Positions 11,656 through 23,375 of a DNA stretch of 64,000 nucleotides are shown piece by piece. Each line of letters opens with the position of its first letter. Position 1 is the first letter of the stretch. The notes under the pieces were generated by a model, which was not told the DNA's origin, made no database searches, and saw only the letters and a list, made by a program, of their open reading frames with translations. The stretch lies in assembly GCA_023213395.1 (NCBI GenBank), contig CM041465.1, positions 230,213,741 to 230,277,740 of the forward strand. The letters are read 5' to 3'. The DNA comes from Cycas panzhihuaensis (Eukaryota; Cycadophyta). A program made the translations under genes and the position numbers.

Positions 11656-12764
11656 GTAAAGCTCAATTTTCATACCTTGTTTGCAAATTTCCTGGGCAGA
11701 AAGAAGATTAAGTTTCATCTTTGGCACATAATAAACCCCATTGAATTTACCTCCTGTAAGTGAAATGGAGCCAACACCTTCCATAGGCAATACATCAGCA
11801 TCTCCAAGAATGACACTAGCCTCACTCGAATTTGCATCCTAGGCATGAAAGTTTTTCTTTCGATAGCCGATGTGTTTCTGCACTCCAAAGTTTAGGATCC
11901 AATAATCTTTTTGATTTGACTCAGTTGACAACATTGATACCCTAACACAATGCACCACTATACTCTTCCCTTTGTCATCTTGGCTAGCCTTTTGCTTTTC
12001 CCACCTCTTGAACCAACAAGTTTTCTCTTTGTGGCCCTCTTTCTTGTAGTAATTGCACTTACCTATAAACTTCTTCTTCTCTTGAGATGTCTCTCTTATT
12101 TTTTGTGTGGACTTACCCTCTTGAACATTATCTTTCCTTTGTGTCTTCATAACCAAGGCTTGATTTGATTTTGAACCAACAAGCATTCTACAGTGCTTCA
12201 ACTTGGCGTCCTTAGCTAAAATTAGGTTATTTAGTGTTTTAACGATTCACCCTCCATAACTTCATCTCTTGCATAGATAGTTTGGAAGGTTCCAAATGCA
12301 GTTGGCAATTTTGACATGATAATCACAAAGAGTAGTGCATCATCAATTGAGTTTGGCTTCAATTCATGTAACCTGTTTCTCAAATCAATGATCTTATTTA
12401 AGTATGCACTTATGTTGTTCTCATCCTCTACCTTTGAATTCAACAACTCCATCATAAGAGCAACACTGTGATTAGTTTCCTTCTTCTCAAATGTCTCGCA
12501 TCGCTTTGCCCAGATCTCATGAGAAGATTGAAGGTTGTGGACTAAAGCTTTTTGGTCTGAAGCCAAAGACAACTTAAGCAAATCCACAACCATGAACTAT
12601 TTCTCCTCTACATGTATATGTTCTTTTTGATCCAAAGGGACAACCAACAGTTCAAATTTGGTAATACCCCAAAGTTGGTTCACCATGAGAACCAATTCCA
12701 TGTTTGCCTTCCATTCATTAAAGTTATTCCCATTGAAAATGACCAAAGGAACTAATTTTTCCAT
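11656..12764 (-). pseudogene. Element B gag and protease N-terminal part
   Basis: The start is taken at 12764 (MEKLVPLVIFNGNNFNEWKANM), a typical Copia Gag opening. The core has LSLASDQKALVHNLQSSHEIW and LMMELLNSKVEDENN. The zinc knuckle at about 12030-12080 reads CNYYKKEGHKEKTC, with Tyr in place of the second Cys. The protease part has DYWILNFGVQKHI, where the usual DSG has decayed to NFG, and then VYYVPKMKLNLLSAQE. A frameshift lies between about 12231 and 12201. The protein is cut at KIELY by A and resumes at 3138. Confidence 0.87.
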
Positions 12765-13531
12765 GATGAAAAAAAGGGAAAACATGGGGACACAAAACCA
12801 ACCTTACACAGGCACTATTCCCTGATAAAACTGAGATCAAAATAGTCCATTCCAAGGACAAAATATTGTGGCTTAACAGAGCAGTTAACTACTCACTTAT
12901 GAGCCCTCAACCAGTTCAACGGAGCTGAACACTAATAAGTCTGATTTTTAAAATGTAGAACACAACTATATTGAGTCCAATCAACACAACAACACTAAAG
13001 AATCAATGTACTTTGATGCAATGGTCAAAGACATCAACAACGCCCAAAACATCTTATTCATATCTCACAAAACATGCTATATTCGATGTCATAAAAGGAT
13101 GTATCATGTAGTGCGCCTCCAAGATTCCAATCATCAATGAAATAAACCGAAAAATACCAAAGTGAATGCCTTATTCATTGCAAGAGCACACCTCAATCAA
13201 CTTATAACATTATATCTCCATATTATGCTTCCAAACTTGCAAATATCAAAGATTATTAAGATGTAAATGAAAAATACCTTTGATATAAATCTACGACACT
13301 GTAACTCCAGGGCAATTTTTTCAAATGTCTTCAACATGAAGGGCAAGTCACCACCATTTCAGCCAGCAACATGAGGCAACTCACAAGGAGTAGCAACACA
13401 CAATTGATGGCCTGCAATACATCCATTTCTTTGATTACAAGAGGAATATAATCACTAGCATATGCATCTCTTGCATCTTGAGCATGTAATATATCCTATT
13501 ACATCCATGTCCTCGTTAAGCTAACAACCAA
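12765..13531 (-). other. Element B leader, proximal piece
   Basis: This is 770 bases with no reading frame of note and many short AT-rich stretches. By position it is the 5' untranslated leader of B just before gag. The target duplication ACCAA (13527-13531) of H ends it. Confidence 0.6.
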
Positions 13532-13906
13532 TGTTAGTTATGATCCATGGGTTCTTACTAGGAAGAGAACATATGGTACCATACATAACACAATCGCATT
13601 ATCACAAGGACATCATATGAACAATACTCCAAGACAGTAATTACAGAATGTACACAACATGATATGTCTTTATTATATCAAAATCTATTATATACAATGG
13701 AGCAAAATGTGATCATCCCACACTAGTCTAGTACCATCCACCAGGATCAGGATGCGTAACATTGTATGTCATCCTTCTATTCCCAATACATATATATATT
13801 CTTAGAATCATCATTTGGTAACAATTTTCAACTTCTTGGCCTAACTATTCTCTTTGTTTACATAATACCCGACATTCACCCATTATTAACAAAATGGATC
13901 CCAACA
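13532..13906 (-). repeat. 3' LTR of element H
   Basis: The minus strand begins TGTTGGGATCC at 13906 and ends TAACTAACA at 13532. It is homologous to 38147-38525 throughout, including the shared CACACTAGTCT and ATTATCACAAGGA segments. An AT-dinucleotide run near 13788 differs in length from the partner. Confidence 0.92.
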
Positions 13907-13926
13907 TTTATCCCCCCTTTTAAGCT
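13907..13926 (-). promoter_or_regulatory. Polypurine tract of element H
   Basis: The minus strand reads AGCTTAAAAGGGGGGATAAA directly before the LTR start TGTTGGG. Confidence 0.85.
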
Positions 13927-14277
13927 CTAAGCATCTCGCTCAGAAGGTGCACCTCATTCTGGACCTAAAGGTCTTTTTGAATGTAGAGGATCCAATCTGG
14001 CTTTGCACTGCCATTTGTAATTTTCACAGCCAACTACTTCAACACACTGTAGTATCCTTTCGCAATGCCCTTTTTCCTCTCGTAGCTCAGTTGATAAATC
14101 TTTGACTTATTGTTCAAAATTTTTGAGTTGTTCATTTTGACGGAGATGTTCCTCTAATGCACTAATCTGTTGGATATGAAGGACCTCCTAATTATACATT
14201 TCTTGATTTGTTTTTACTAGTTGAGTACATTTCCCTTCTTTTTTCTATAGCAATTCTTTTGTCTCTCTCAAGTCCTT

Positions 14278-15597
14278 CTATAATTGATCATAGCTATTTA
14301 TTTTATGATAATGATTCTCAATCATCTTCACGAATGATCCTTGAGCCTTTGCTACTATATGATACTCGTCCAGCAAACTCATCATGCAGGCATGTTGAGC
14401 TTTAATGGTTTGTAAATCAATGGAAGTTATAGTTGCTTCCTGTTGCTTTTCTGGTTCAGGTGGAACATCCACTCCTAATACTTTAAATCATTCGCATCAT
14501 GCCACTTTACTGTCCACAATAGGGGATGTTAGAATGTTCAGGTCTGGTTCTAGACTGTGGGTGTCTTTATCAATGGAAATTGGTGCAGACTCACTGCCTG
14601 TGTCTACTTCATCATTCTCCTCCTCGCTTGTGCTGAGATCTGAGTAGTTTGTGATGTAATCTTCACCAGAGTCATCAGAAGTTGTAGAAGATTCATTTGT
14701 TTCCCGTATTGTCACTACTTTCTGTTTTCTTGTTTGTTCTATTTTGCCTTCCTTTTGAACTTTTAGATGGATTTTTTTTCAACACGGAAGAGTCTCTATG
14801 AAATGCAGAGAGCAGTTGTATTGTATGACTTTTTGCTAATCTTGGTAAATGAAACTTCTCATAATAGAAACCTAATAAATACAGAGTGAAATTGAAATTC
14901 GATTATCCTCCTATAATGAGTTGATACAATGACATCATGAGTTTTTCTAAGATGAAAGCAGACTAATTATAATTTGTTCCCTTCACAAGTCCTTGAAGAT
15001 ACAGAGTTGTCCACCAACGCAACACATTACAATGTTGTTCCCCTAGAAGTCTTGTACACATAAATACTTCTATGACCATCATGTTTGTAGTTTTAAGATA
15101 TGTCACTGAAATGCCATGTCCTCCATGCTTAGTATGAAACTCTTTTCTACATATTACCTTAATGATCTGGTCCTTCATTACGACAGTTAGATTTTCAAAT
15201 TTCTTCACCTCTTGTCCTTGCATTAGGAACCTTGTTAGCCTTGCTACATCTTTAGGCTCCATTCTTATATGTTTTCCATTAATCGTCAACACACAATCTA
15301 TGGGATTGTAGTCGTGCAATACTTCCTACAATCGCTTGGAGTTGTTTGAAAAGATTAGAAATGATGCAGCTTGGACAACCTCTGCATTACTCAAATTTGC
15401 TCTTAATGGAGCATTTCAGTATTCTATTTCTAAATGCTTATGTAAAATTGATGAGTCTAACACTTGCCATTTGATTTGACGACCCTCAATTTCAAATGAA
15501 ATATCTGCATCTTCTTCCATATGCTTTTGTATAGACCCTGATAATGAGAGAGTTGTCTGTGCAAATCTTACGAAGTCAGTCCTTAACATTCTCAATA
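14278..15597 (-). pseudogene. ORF3 of element H, unknown function
   Basis: A sense-strand frame lies between integrase and the 3' LTR. Its N-terminal part (15597-14963) includes KDVARLTRFLMQGQEVKKF and TTNMMVIEVFMCTRLL, followed by WWTTLYLQG. A frame change near the poly-T at 14768-14778 leads into an acidic Ser/Glu-rich linker (TSEEENDEVDTGSES) and then a helical C-terminus (DLQTIKAQHACMMSLLDEY). Several stops occur. The same layout is found in D and J. An ORF at this place recalls the env-like ORF of Athila elements, but I see no clear signal peptide or transmembrane segment. The function is unknown. Confidence 0.62.
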
Positions 15598-15909
15598 TCC
15601 TTCAACATCTATCTACTGATATCTATCTAATTACTTGATAGTCTATCTAATTTCATCTATCTAACTTTGTCTGATGATGATGACTACTTAGTTATTGACT
15701 ATCTGCCTACTTGACTAACCAGTTGCCTGTCTGCCTTCGTGTGTGCCTGCGCCTTCTTTGTGAGGGGTGCGGGGTTATAGGGTCGACTGACCCATGGTTT
15801 GGCCAATCCTGTGGATTAGATGCCCACAGGATTGGCCAAACCATAAGCGACGGCCTGTGGTTTCCACTCATGGGTTGGCCACAACCATGACTGACTAACC
15901 CATGGTTTC
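15598..15909. other. H spacer with TCTATCTA-rich tract and hairpin
   Basis: This is non-coding H sequence between ORF3 and integrase. The first 100 bases are rich in CTATCTA and CTAACT words. The rest holds the inverted repeat listed next and ends with GTTTC, the target duplication of I. Confidence 0.6.
15794..15844. repeat. Perfect inverted repeat, 21-base arms, 9-base loop
   Basis: The left arm at 15794-15814 (ATGGTTTGGCCAATCCTGTG plus G) is exactly the reverse complement of 15824-15844. The loop is ATTAGATGC. In this decayed region a perfect 21-base stem stands out. Confidence 0.95.
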
Positions 15910-16467
15910 TGTTATGTTCCTAAGGAAATCCCTCAAGTCAGGAATAATGCTTACTGTGAGGCCAACTTCATAGTTAGGAATAATGGTAGCTCTAAGGCTG
16001 ACTTCATCTAGGTATGTCAGAAGGAAGCTGTCATCTTTTAGCTGACTTCTTTTGGGTGCAATTCTATGGAGATTATCATCCTATTTAGCTGACCTCTATT
16101 TGAGGTATTTTGACTAGTATATATAGGGACTTTGGGCTTTATCCCAAGGCATCATTTGGAGATTCTTGTGGCTGAGTATTTTCGGTTTTAGGGCTGCAAT
16201 TAGCCTGCCCATTTGGGGCTTGCAATTTGGAGGGTTCCTTGCCTTGAAGAGGGAAGCTCACTTCTTAAGAAAAGATTGGTACTTTTGATGTAATTCGCTA
16301 TGTTTTGGTGTTATTTGATAATAGAAATCATTATTTACTTCTGTGGGTTCTGTAATTCTTTTTCCTTGTTTATTTTTCTACTGAATAGTTTCTAATTCTT
16401 GTCTTTTAGTGGATTATTATTTGTATTTTGAGGAAAATTGCTATAAAAGTAGAACTAGATCGCTTCA
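15910..16467 (+). repeat. 5' LTR of element I
   Basis: It begins TGTTATGTTCC and ends CGCTTCA. A TATA-like GTATATATAGGG lies near 16117-16128. It matches 21014-21571 closely base for base with equal length. Confidence 0.95.
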
Positions 16468-16469
16468 AG

Positions 16470-16481
16470 CGGTATCAAAGC
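16470..16481 (+). promoter_or_regulatory. Primer-binding site of element I
   Basis: CGGTATCAAAGC lies two bases after the LTR. It resembles the tRNA-Met site TGGTATCAGAGC with two or so differences, one of them T to C at the first base. Confidence 0.75.
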
Positions 16482-16553
16482 TTCGTTTCGAGGGGAAAGG
16501 GTAGAGGTAAAAGCTCAAAAAAGTTAAAATTTTTTTTCCCTTCACAGGAAAGC

Positions 16554-17640
16554 AGAAATGGAATTGAGGTCAGCAAAAACTCTCATTCCCAGGAAGATGG
16601 CAGCCTAATCTAGAACATTAGAGGAAAAAATTGAAAGTGCATCAGAATTAAACCAGAGCATAAGGGATTTAACAATTCTAATCCAGAAGTTACTAGCAAA
16701 AGCGAATCAAGCAACACAGAATGTGTTAGGCGGAAAAATGGATAACAACAATGCATCAGGAATAAATCAGATGGATACCTGGAACAATCAAGAAAATCAA
16801 GGAAATTAGATCAAGAGATTCGATGGACGAGTTTATGAGAGGTGAACTCCCAACATGGATAATGGATGGAAAGGGGCAAGATTATATTTAGAAAAATCTG
16901 ATCTAGAAGTATCAAAGAATATCACAAGTTGGGTCTTACAAATGGAGAACTATTTCAAGGTCTATAACTCAACACCTAAGGAAGAGATGGAAATAGCCTC
17001 CTTACACTTAAATAGAACGACGTTAAGGTGGTACTATTGGTGGAAAAAGATGAACTTACCAATGCAGCAGACCTAGGAGAATCTAAGAGCAGGATTAGTA
17101 GAGCAATATGACAATTCTTGGAATACAGATTACTTTGCTTAGTTAACACAATTACATCAACAAGGAACAATCCAAGAATACAAGGAACAATTCTAAACTC
17201 TACAATGTATGGTCTTAGAAAAAATACCGCAGCAATGTTTATTAGAGACATATATCAGTGGATTAAAAAATTAGATCAAATTTAGAGTTAAAGCAGCAGA
17301 TCCACCACAATTCCAAGTAGCAATTTGGATAGCAAGGAATGTGGAGGCAGAACTCAGAGATAGCAAACCACATAGACAAGGACATATGAGCCACTATCAT
17401 ATCAGACCCAGAATCCTAATTGGGCAAAATTGGAAACAAAAGTAGGCCCTCGATTAGCTATAAAAAATACAAGAGAAAGCTCAAGAACAACAAAAGAGGA
17501 GCACATAAGGAAAGGGACGTGCTTCAAGTGTGGGGGGAAATGGAATAAAGAACACCAATGCCCAGCAAAGAGGATTTTCATGATCAATAATGAGGACGTA
17601 GAAATACCAGAAGAAGCAGAGGAAGAAGTAGAATAGGACC
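16554..17640 (+). pseudogene. Element I gag
   Basis: After an ATG near 16557 (MELRSAKTLIPRKM) come a helical stretch (LEEKIESASELNQSIRDL) and the Gypsy Gag core with NITSWVLQMENYF, LHLNRTTLRWYYWW and EYKEQF. The zinc knuckle at about 17517-17560 is CFKCGGKWNKEHQC, the form usual in chromoviruses. Stops, many of them TAG, break the frame at several places. The Gag would form the particle. Confidence 0.85.
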
Positions 17641-20600
17641 AGAGTGCAGAAAGGGAGGAAGATGAACTTTTGGAAGTGGTTACAGGGAATGTCCAAATAT
17701 CATTGCAGGCCATTATGGGGCAACAAGTATCCTTGCAAACTCTAAGATTCCAAGGACAAATCAAGGGGACACTAGTATCAATCTTGGTAGATAGTAGGGG
17801 TACACACAATTTTATAAACAAGGCGTTGACAGTAAAATTGGGATTACAAGTGAAACCCCTCAACACGTTCCAAGTGTCAATAGCAAATGGGAGAACAATG
17901 CTGTGTGGAGGATACTGTAAAGACACAACTCTCCAGATCAACGATTACAAGGCCACTTGTATGTTTGCCATGCCCATAGGTGGAGTGGATGCAGTTCTGG
18001 GGATTTAATGGTTACAAATGTTGAGGAACATCATTACCAACTATATGACAAGATTTATATGTTCAGACAAAAGGGAAGCAAATATCAATTGCAAGCTCCA
18101 GTCACACCTCCAGTTTAGCTTGTATCATCACACAAGATGGAGAAAATTCTAAAGAAGAATCCACAAGCATACATATTATCATGTTATAAAGTAGAGATAG
18201 AAGACGTTCCTCCATAGATTCAAGCAATCCTAGAAGAACATCAGGGAGTTTTTGAGGAACCCCAAGGTCTTCCACCGAAAAGGGAGTACAAGCATGCGAT
18301 AGACCTTATCCCTGGAGTAATACCTATCAATTGGAAGGAAATTGAAAAAATCACACAAGAATTACTACTTCAAGGTATAGTGATGAAAAGCACAAGTCCG
18401 TTCGCTTCTCCTGTGGTAGTCAATCCAAAGAAGGACGAATCTTATAGAATGTGTGTGGATTATCGTGGCCTGAATAAATTGACCATAAAGAATCGGTATT
18501 GTATCCCAAGGATCGAAGATTTGTTAGATGAGTTACATGGAGCCTGATACTTTTCAAAAATAGATCTACATTCAGGATATTGCCAAATAAGGGTCAGAGA
18601 AGAAGATGTCTACAAAGCTGCATTCAGAATGCATGAAGGATTGTTTGAATTCAGGGTTATGCCTTTCAGCTTAACAAATGCTCCAACCACTTTCTAGAGC
18701 ACAATGAATTTAATATTAAAACATGTTCTGAGGAAATTCATGCTGGTTTTCTTTGATGATATCTTGATCTACAACAAAACATGGGAAGAACATTTGGAAC
18801 ATATAAAGGTTGTCCTGCTCATACTAGAGAAAGCACAATTGTTCGCAAATAAGAACAAGTGTTCTTTCACAAAGGAGGAATTAGAGTATCCAGGCCACAT
18901 TATCACAGGTGAGGAAATCAAAATTGATTCAAAAAAGATCCAGGCAATTGTAAATTGGCCTATTCCGAAGAATGTCACAAGAATAAGAAGGTTTTTGGGC
19001 ATAGCAAGATTTCTGAGAAAGTTCATATGCACGCATAGCATTGCCTCTAACAGACCTGACCAAAAAGGATGCATTCAGATGGAATTCAGGAGCAGAAGGA
19101 GCATTTCAAAATTAAAACAAGCAATGGTTATGACTCGAGTATTGGCCTTACTAGACTTCACTCAACCATTCACATTGGAATTTGATGCTTCAGGTTTTGG
19201 AATTGGAGTGATTCTAGTACAAGGAGGGAGGCCTATAGCTTACGAAAGTTGAAAGCTGAATAATAGGGAAAAAATGAAGCCAATATATGACAAAAAGATG
19301 TTGGCCATTATGCACGCAATACACCAATGGCGATAGTGTCTATTAGGGAGAAAATTTGTGGTCAAAACTAATCATGATAGCATAAAGTACTTTCTAAATC
19401 AAAAGGCATTATCTGACAAACAACAAAAGTGGGTTAGCAGGTTGCAGACTTTGGACTTCACCATAGAATACAAAAAAGTGAAAGAAAACATGATAGCTGA
19501 TGCCCTATCTAGACTGCTAGACGAAGGAAAGGTCAAAGCTTCAACCAATTCAATGACAATAGCAACTCCAAAATGGATGATAGATTTGGAAAAGGAATAC
19601 GAAGACAACAAGTTATCACAAGAAATAAGACAAAAGATCAAAAAAGGGAAAGTAGAGCAGTTCATAGAACAAGGAGGATTAATCCTAAGGAAGGGAAAAA
19701 TATTGTTCCAAAAATAAGCAAACTAAAGGAAGTATTACTTCAAGAAGCTCGCTCAACTCCAATTTTAGGGCATTTAGGAATGGATTAAACCTATAGGAGG
19801 CTTCAAAACTCATTTTATTAGAAAGGGTTGAAACCTGATGTCCTTTGATTTATGTTAGAATGTGATACATGCCAAAAAATAAGACTGAATCTATGAAGAC
19901 ACCCGGGTTACTATAATCCCTTCCCATTTCCCACCAAAAATGGGAAGAAATTTCTATGGATTTTATTATAGGTCTTCCTTGATCAGAAGGAAAGGGTGCA
20001 ATTTTTGTAGTGGTAGACAGATTGACTAAAACACCCACTTTAGAGGAACTCAAATGGAAGCAAAACCAAGCCAAATAGTGGAACTATATATGAAAGAAAT
20101 ACACAGGCTACATGGCTTTCCAGGGATTATAGTCAGTGATAGGGACCCTAAATTCACAAGTCACTTTTGGAAGAAGCTGTTTAAAGTAGCTAGCACTAGC
20201 CTACATATGAGCCCAAATACCACCCATGCATGCATTTACTAGACAGAAATAGTTAACAAATGCGTGGAAGGATACTTAAGAAACTTTGCATCAGATAAGC
20301 AAATGCAATGGAATTGATGGCTCCACTTGGCAGAGTGGTGGTATAACACCCCATACCACGCAATGACAAAAATGTCACCGTTCCGCGCTATATGGGTATG
20401 AACCCCCATCACTTCTAAATTGGTTGAATATGTCTAAAGTTCAGACAGTCCAAGAAAACTTGGAATAGATGCAAGAAACAACCCAAATACTAAAGAATAA
20501 TTTGGAGATGGAAAAGAATAGGATGGAACAACAAGCAGATGCGAAGAGATCTGAATGGAGTTTCGAGGTAGAGGAATGGGTGCTCCTAAGGCTCCAAACC

Positions 20601-20993
20601 TACAAACAGATGTTGATGAGACAAAATAAATGACATAAGTTATCACCAAGATTCTTTGAACCATACCAGATCGAGGAGTGCATAGGAGAAGTGGCATATC
20701 AGTTAAAAGTGCCACCAGAAAGTAAAATTCATAATATTTTCCATGTGTCTTGTTTAAAGAAAAAGTTGGGCAAAAAAGAGACTCCACAAATGAATTTACC
20801 AAAATTGGACGAAGAAGGAATGATGATAGTAGAACCTGAGGGAATATTGAAGACCAAGGACAAGAACTTACATTCCAGGATATAAAAGAATATCTCATCA
20901 AATGGAAAACATTGGAGCTTGAAGATGTAACATGGGAATCTTAAGATTGGATGCAGAAAAATGGGCCTTTACCAATGCTTTGAGGGAAAATCA
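17641..20993 (+). pseudogene. Element I pol with chromodomain
   Basis: The protease has VDSRGTHNFI at about 17790, where the family has DSGSTHNFI, so the DSG triad is broken. The RT runs from about 18220 with SPFASPVVVNPKK, CVDYRGLNKLT and catalytic FFDDILIY at about 18750. RNase H has LEFDASGFGIGVIL and ADALSRLL. The integrase has VSDRDPKFTSHFWK at about 20130. A chromodomain at about 20882-20960 reads EYLIKWKTLELEDVTWES, then a TAA stop and DWMQ. Stops in RT include TGA after HGA and TAG after PTTF. Confidence 0.9.
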
Positions 20994-21000
20994 TTTTCTG

Positions 21001-21013
21001 AAGGGGAGGGACT
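21001..21013 (+). promoter_or_regulatory. Polypurine tract of element I
   Basis: AAGGGGAGGGACT lies directly before the 3' LTR start TGTTGTGTTCC. Confidence 0.85.
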
Positions 21014-21571
21014 TGTTGTGTTCCTAAGGAAATCCTTCAAGTCAAGAATAATGCTTGCTGTGAGGCCGACTTCACAGTCAGAAATAATGGTAGTTGTTAG
21101 GCCGACTTCATCTAGGTATGTTTGAAGGAAGTTGTCATCTTCTGGCTAACTTCTTTTGGGCCCAATTCTATGGAGATTATCATCCTATTTGGCCGACCTC
21201 TATTTGAGGTATTTTGACTAGCATATATAGGGACTTTGGGCCTCATCTCAAGGCATCATTTGGAGATTCTTGTGGCTGAGTATTTTTGGTTTTAGGGTTG
21301 CAATTAGCCCGCCTATTTGGGGGCTATAGTTTGGAGGGTTCCTTGCCTTAAAGAGGGCAGCTCACTTCTAAAGAAAAGATTGGTACTTTTGATGTAATTC
21401 ACTTTGTTTTGATGTTATTTGATAATAGAAATCATTATTTACTTCTGTGGATTCTATAATTCCTTTTTCTTGTTCATCTTTCTGTTGAATAGTATCTAGT
21501 TCTTGTCTTTCAGTGGATTATTATCTGTATTTTGTGGAAAATTGCTATAAAAGTATAACTAGATCACTTCA
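21014..21571 (+). repeat. 3' LTR of element I
   Basis: This is the partner of 15910-16467, equal in length, ending ATCACTTCA and followed by the target duplication GTTTC. The two LTRs differ mostly by C/T and G/A changes. Confidence 0.95.
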
Positions 21572-22035
21572 GTTTCGGTGCCCATGGGTCAGTCGATCTG
21601 ATCGTCTAGTTGATCAACCGTTCCTTTGGTTGAACGTATGGCTATTCGTTCGATCGATTCGGATGGTCATCTGTTCGACCGACCAGACATTCGATTAGCC
21701 ATATCTATCTATCTATATATATATAATTTTATTTATTTATTATTATTATTTTTCCTTCTCATAGTTGTTTTTTTTTTAAGTCGTAGTTGAAAATTTATTT
21801 ATTTTATTTTTTTAGTAAATTATATTTAATAATCTGTTTGTGGTAGTCTGATGTTTGGGCTTGATAGAAGTTGTTGTAGCATCTATGATGGGACAGAAGA
21901 CTTATCATGACGCTTATGAATCAAATTATGATATCTTCATTGTTTACATTCATAAAGCAAGCCATGTGTATTAGTTAGGGTCTTCTCTGACTAATAATAC
22001 TTCAATCTCAAAGCCTTTGGAATATCTTTTTCATA
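21572..22035. other. H spacer after element I, with AT microsatellite
   Basis: It holds the second outer arm of the palindromic region (CCATGGGTCAGTCGA at about 21583-21597), repeated GTTCGATCGAT-like words, and a (CTAT)n/(AT)n tract at about 21704-21730 followed by T-rich runs. No reading frame is recognised. Confidence 0.6.
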
Positions 22036-23375
22036 AGCGCCTTTACCAGTTTTATATAGTTTGAGTTTTGACCAATTGATAATAAATGTTTGTGTGTCAC
22101 TATCAATTTGTGCTAACTCAACTGTACCATTTTCAAAAATTCTTTTCACTATAAATGGCCCTAGCCATCAAATTTATGTTTACATGGTTTTATAAAATGT
22201 TTGCCTTCATATTTGAAAACAATGTCCCCTTCCTTAAATGCTTTTGGATGCAATATTCTGTCATGCAATTTTTTTCTATGTTGTTGTATCATATTCATTA
22301 CCCATTGTGCATGTTGTTGATTCTTGTCTAAAGCTAAAATTATTTTCAATCGGGTTTGAAGATTGGTTAAATCTGGCCATCGTTGTTGCACGACGATCCT
22401 TAGACTTGGTACTATAAATTCTATGGGAGGAATTGCTTATGCACCATAGACTAATTAAACTGGAGTATGACCGTTAGTGGTTTTGTAAGCAGTCTTAAAG
22501 GCCCATAGGACTTAATGTAATTGTTTTGCCCAATCATTTTTATTTGTGTTACATAGTTTGGTTAACATTGTTACTATTATTTTATTGTTTGATTTAGCTT
22601 ATCCATTGGCTTGTGGATAATAGGGTGTTGACTTGTGATGTGTGATCATGATTATGTCATTTATAAAGTGTGTTCTTCAGTCACTCACAATTTCTAATGG
22701 GCATCCAAACTTGGTAATAATATTCTCATAAAGGAATATAGCTGTGCTTTGCGCAAGATTATCGCGAAGTGCCTTTGCTTTGACCCACTTCGTAAGGTAG
22801 TCTGTTGCGACTAATATATATTTTGCCTGTGTTATTTGTGCAACATGTTTGAAAGGTCCCACAAAATCTAAATCCCAACATTAAAAAACTCTTTGAGTTA
22901 AGGATGGTTATAGGGGTATGAAATCATATTTCAAGGATCAACCCATTCATTGACAAATACCACATTTAGAAACATACTCTTTTGTGTCTTTAAATAATTG
23001 AGGCCACCACAACCTTGACAATAAAATTTTTCTAACTATGGATTTGGGTCCAACATGGCCCCTAGCAATACCCTAATGGGCTTGATCAATTACTATTGGC
23101 ATTTCTTCTAGCATTACACATCTTCCTAATATGTGATCTTTCCCTAACTTGTAAAAAAATCCTCCTATTAGTTGATAAGGTGCTATTTTTTTCATGAATT
23201 CTCTGCATTGTTGCGAAGTCATATCAGTAGGGAGTGATTTTGTATTCAAGTATCTTATTATGTCATCATAACTTAATGGAGTTGCTATTACTTGGAACAG
23301 TTTGGCATTAGGAAAATCATCAATCACTTTGCGAGGTTCTTCCCCTATCTGGATTCTGGACAAATGGTCCGCAGC
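22036..23375 (-). pseudogene. Element H integrase
   Basis: Read leftward, the zinc-binding N-terminal part (GRCVMLEEMPIVIDQAH, then paired Cys further on) is followed by the core with LVATDYLTKWVKAKA and TKFGCPLEIVSD, and by the C-terminal part ending with GPFIVKRIFENGTVEL at about 22150-22050. That last motif is the GPF/Y module and matches the corresponding part of D (ERIFENGSVQL). Many stops lie between 22392 and 23070. The integrase would insert the cDNA. Confidence 0.82.

Larger units (their letters stand above)
15910..21571 (+). mobile_element. Chromodomain Ty3/Gypsy retrotransposon I nested in H
   Basis: Two 558-base LTRs (15910-16467 and 21014-21571) flank gag, protease, RT, RNase H, integrase and a chromodomain. 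A perfect target duplication GTTTC lies at 15905-15909 and 21572-21576. The primer site and polypurine tract are in place. It is a chromovirus (Gypsy elements whose integrase ends in a chromodomain that steers insertion to marked chromatin). The element is complete in layout but has many stops. Confidence 0.96.

Noticed and set aside
21700-21790. AT-rich tract as an origin or matrix attachment site
   Set aside because: It is a simple (CTAT)n/(AT)n and T-run microsatellite. Nothing supports a function.
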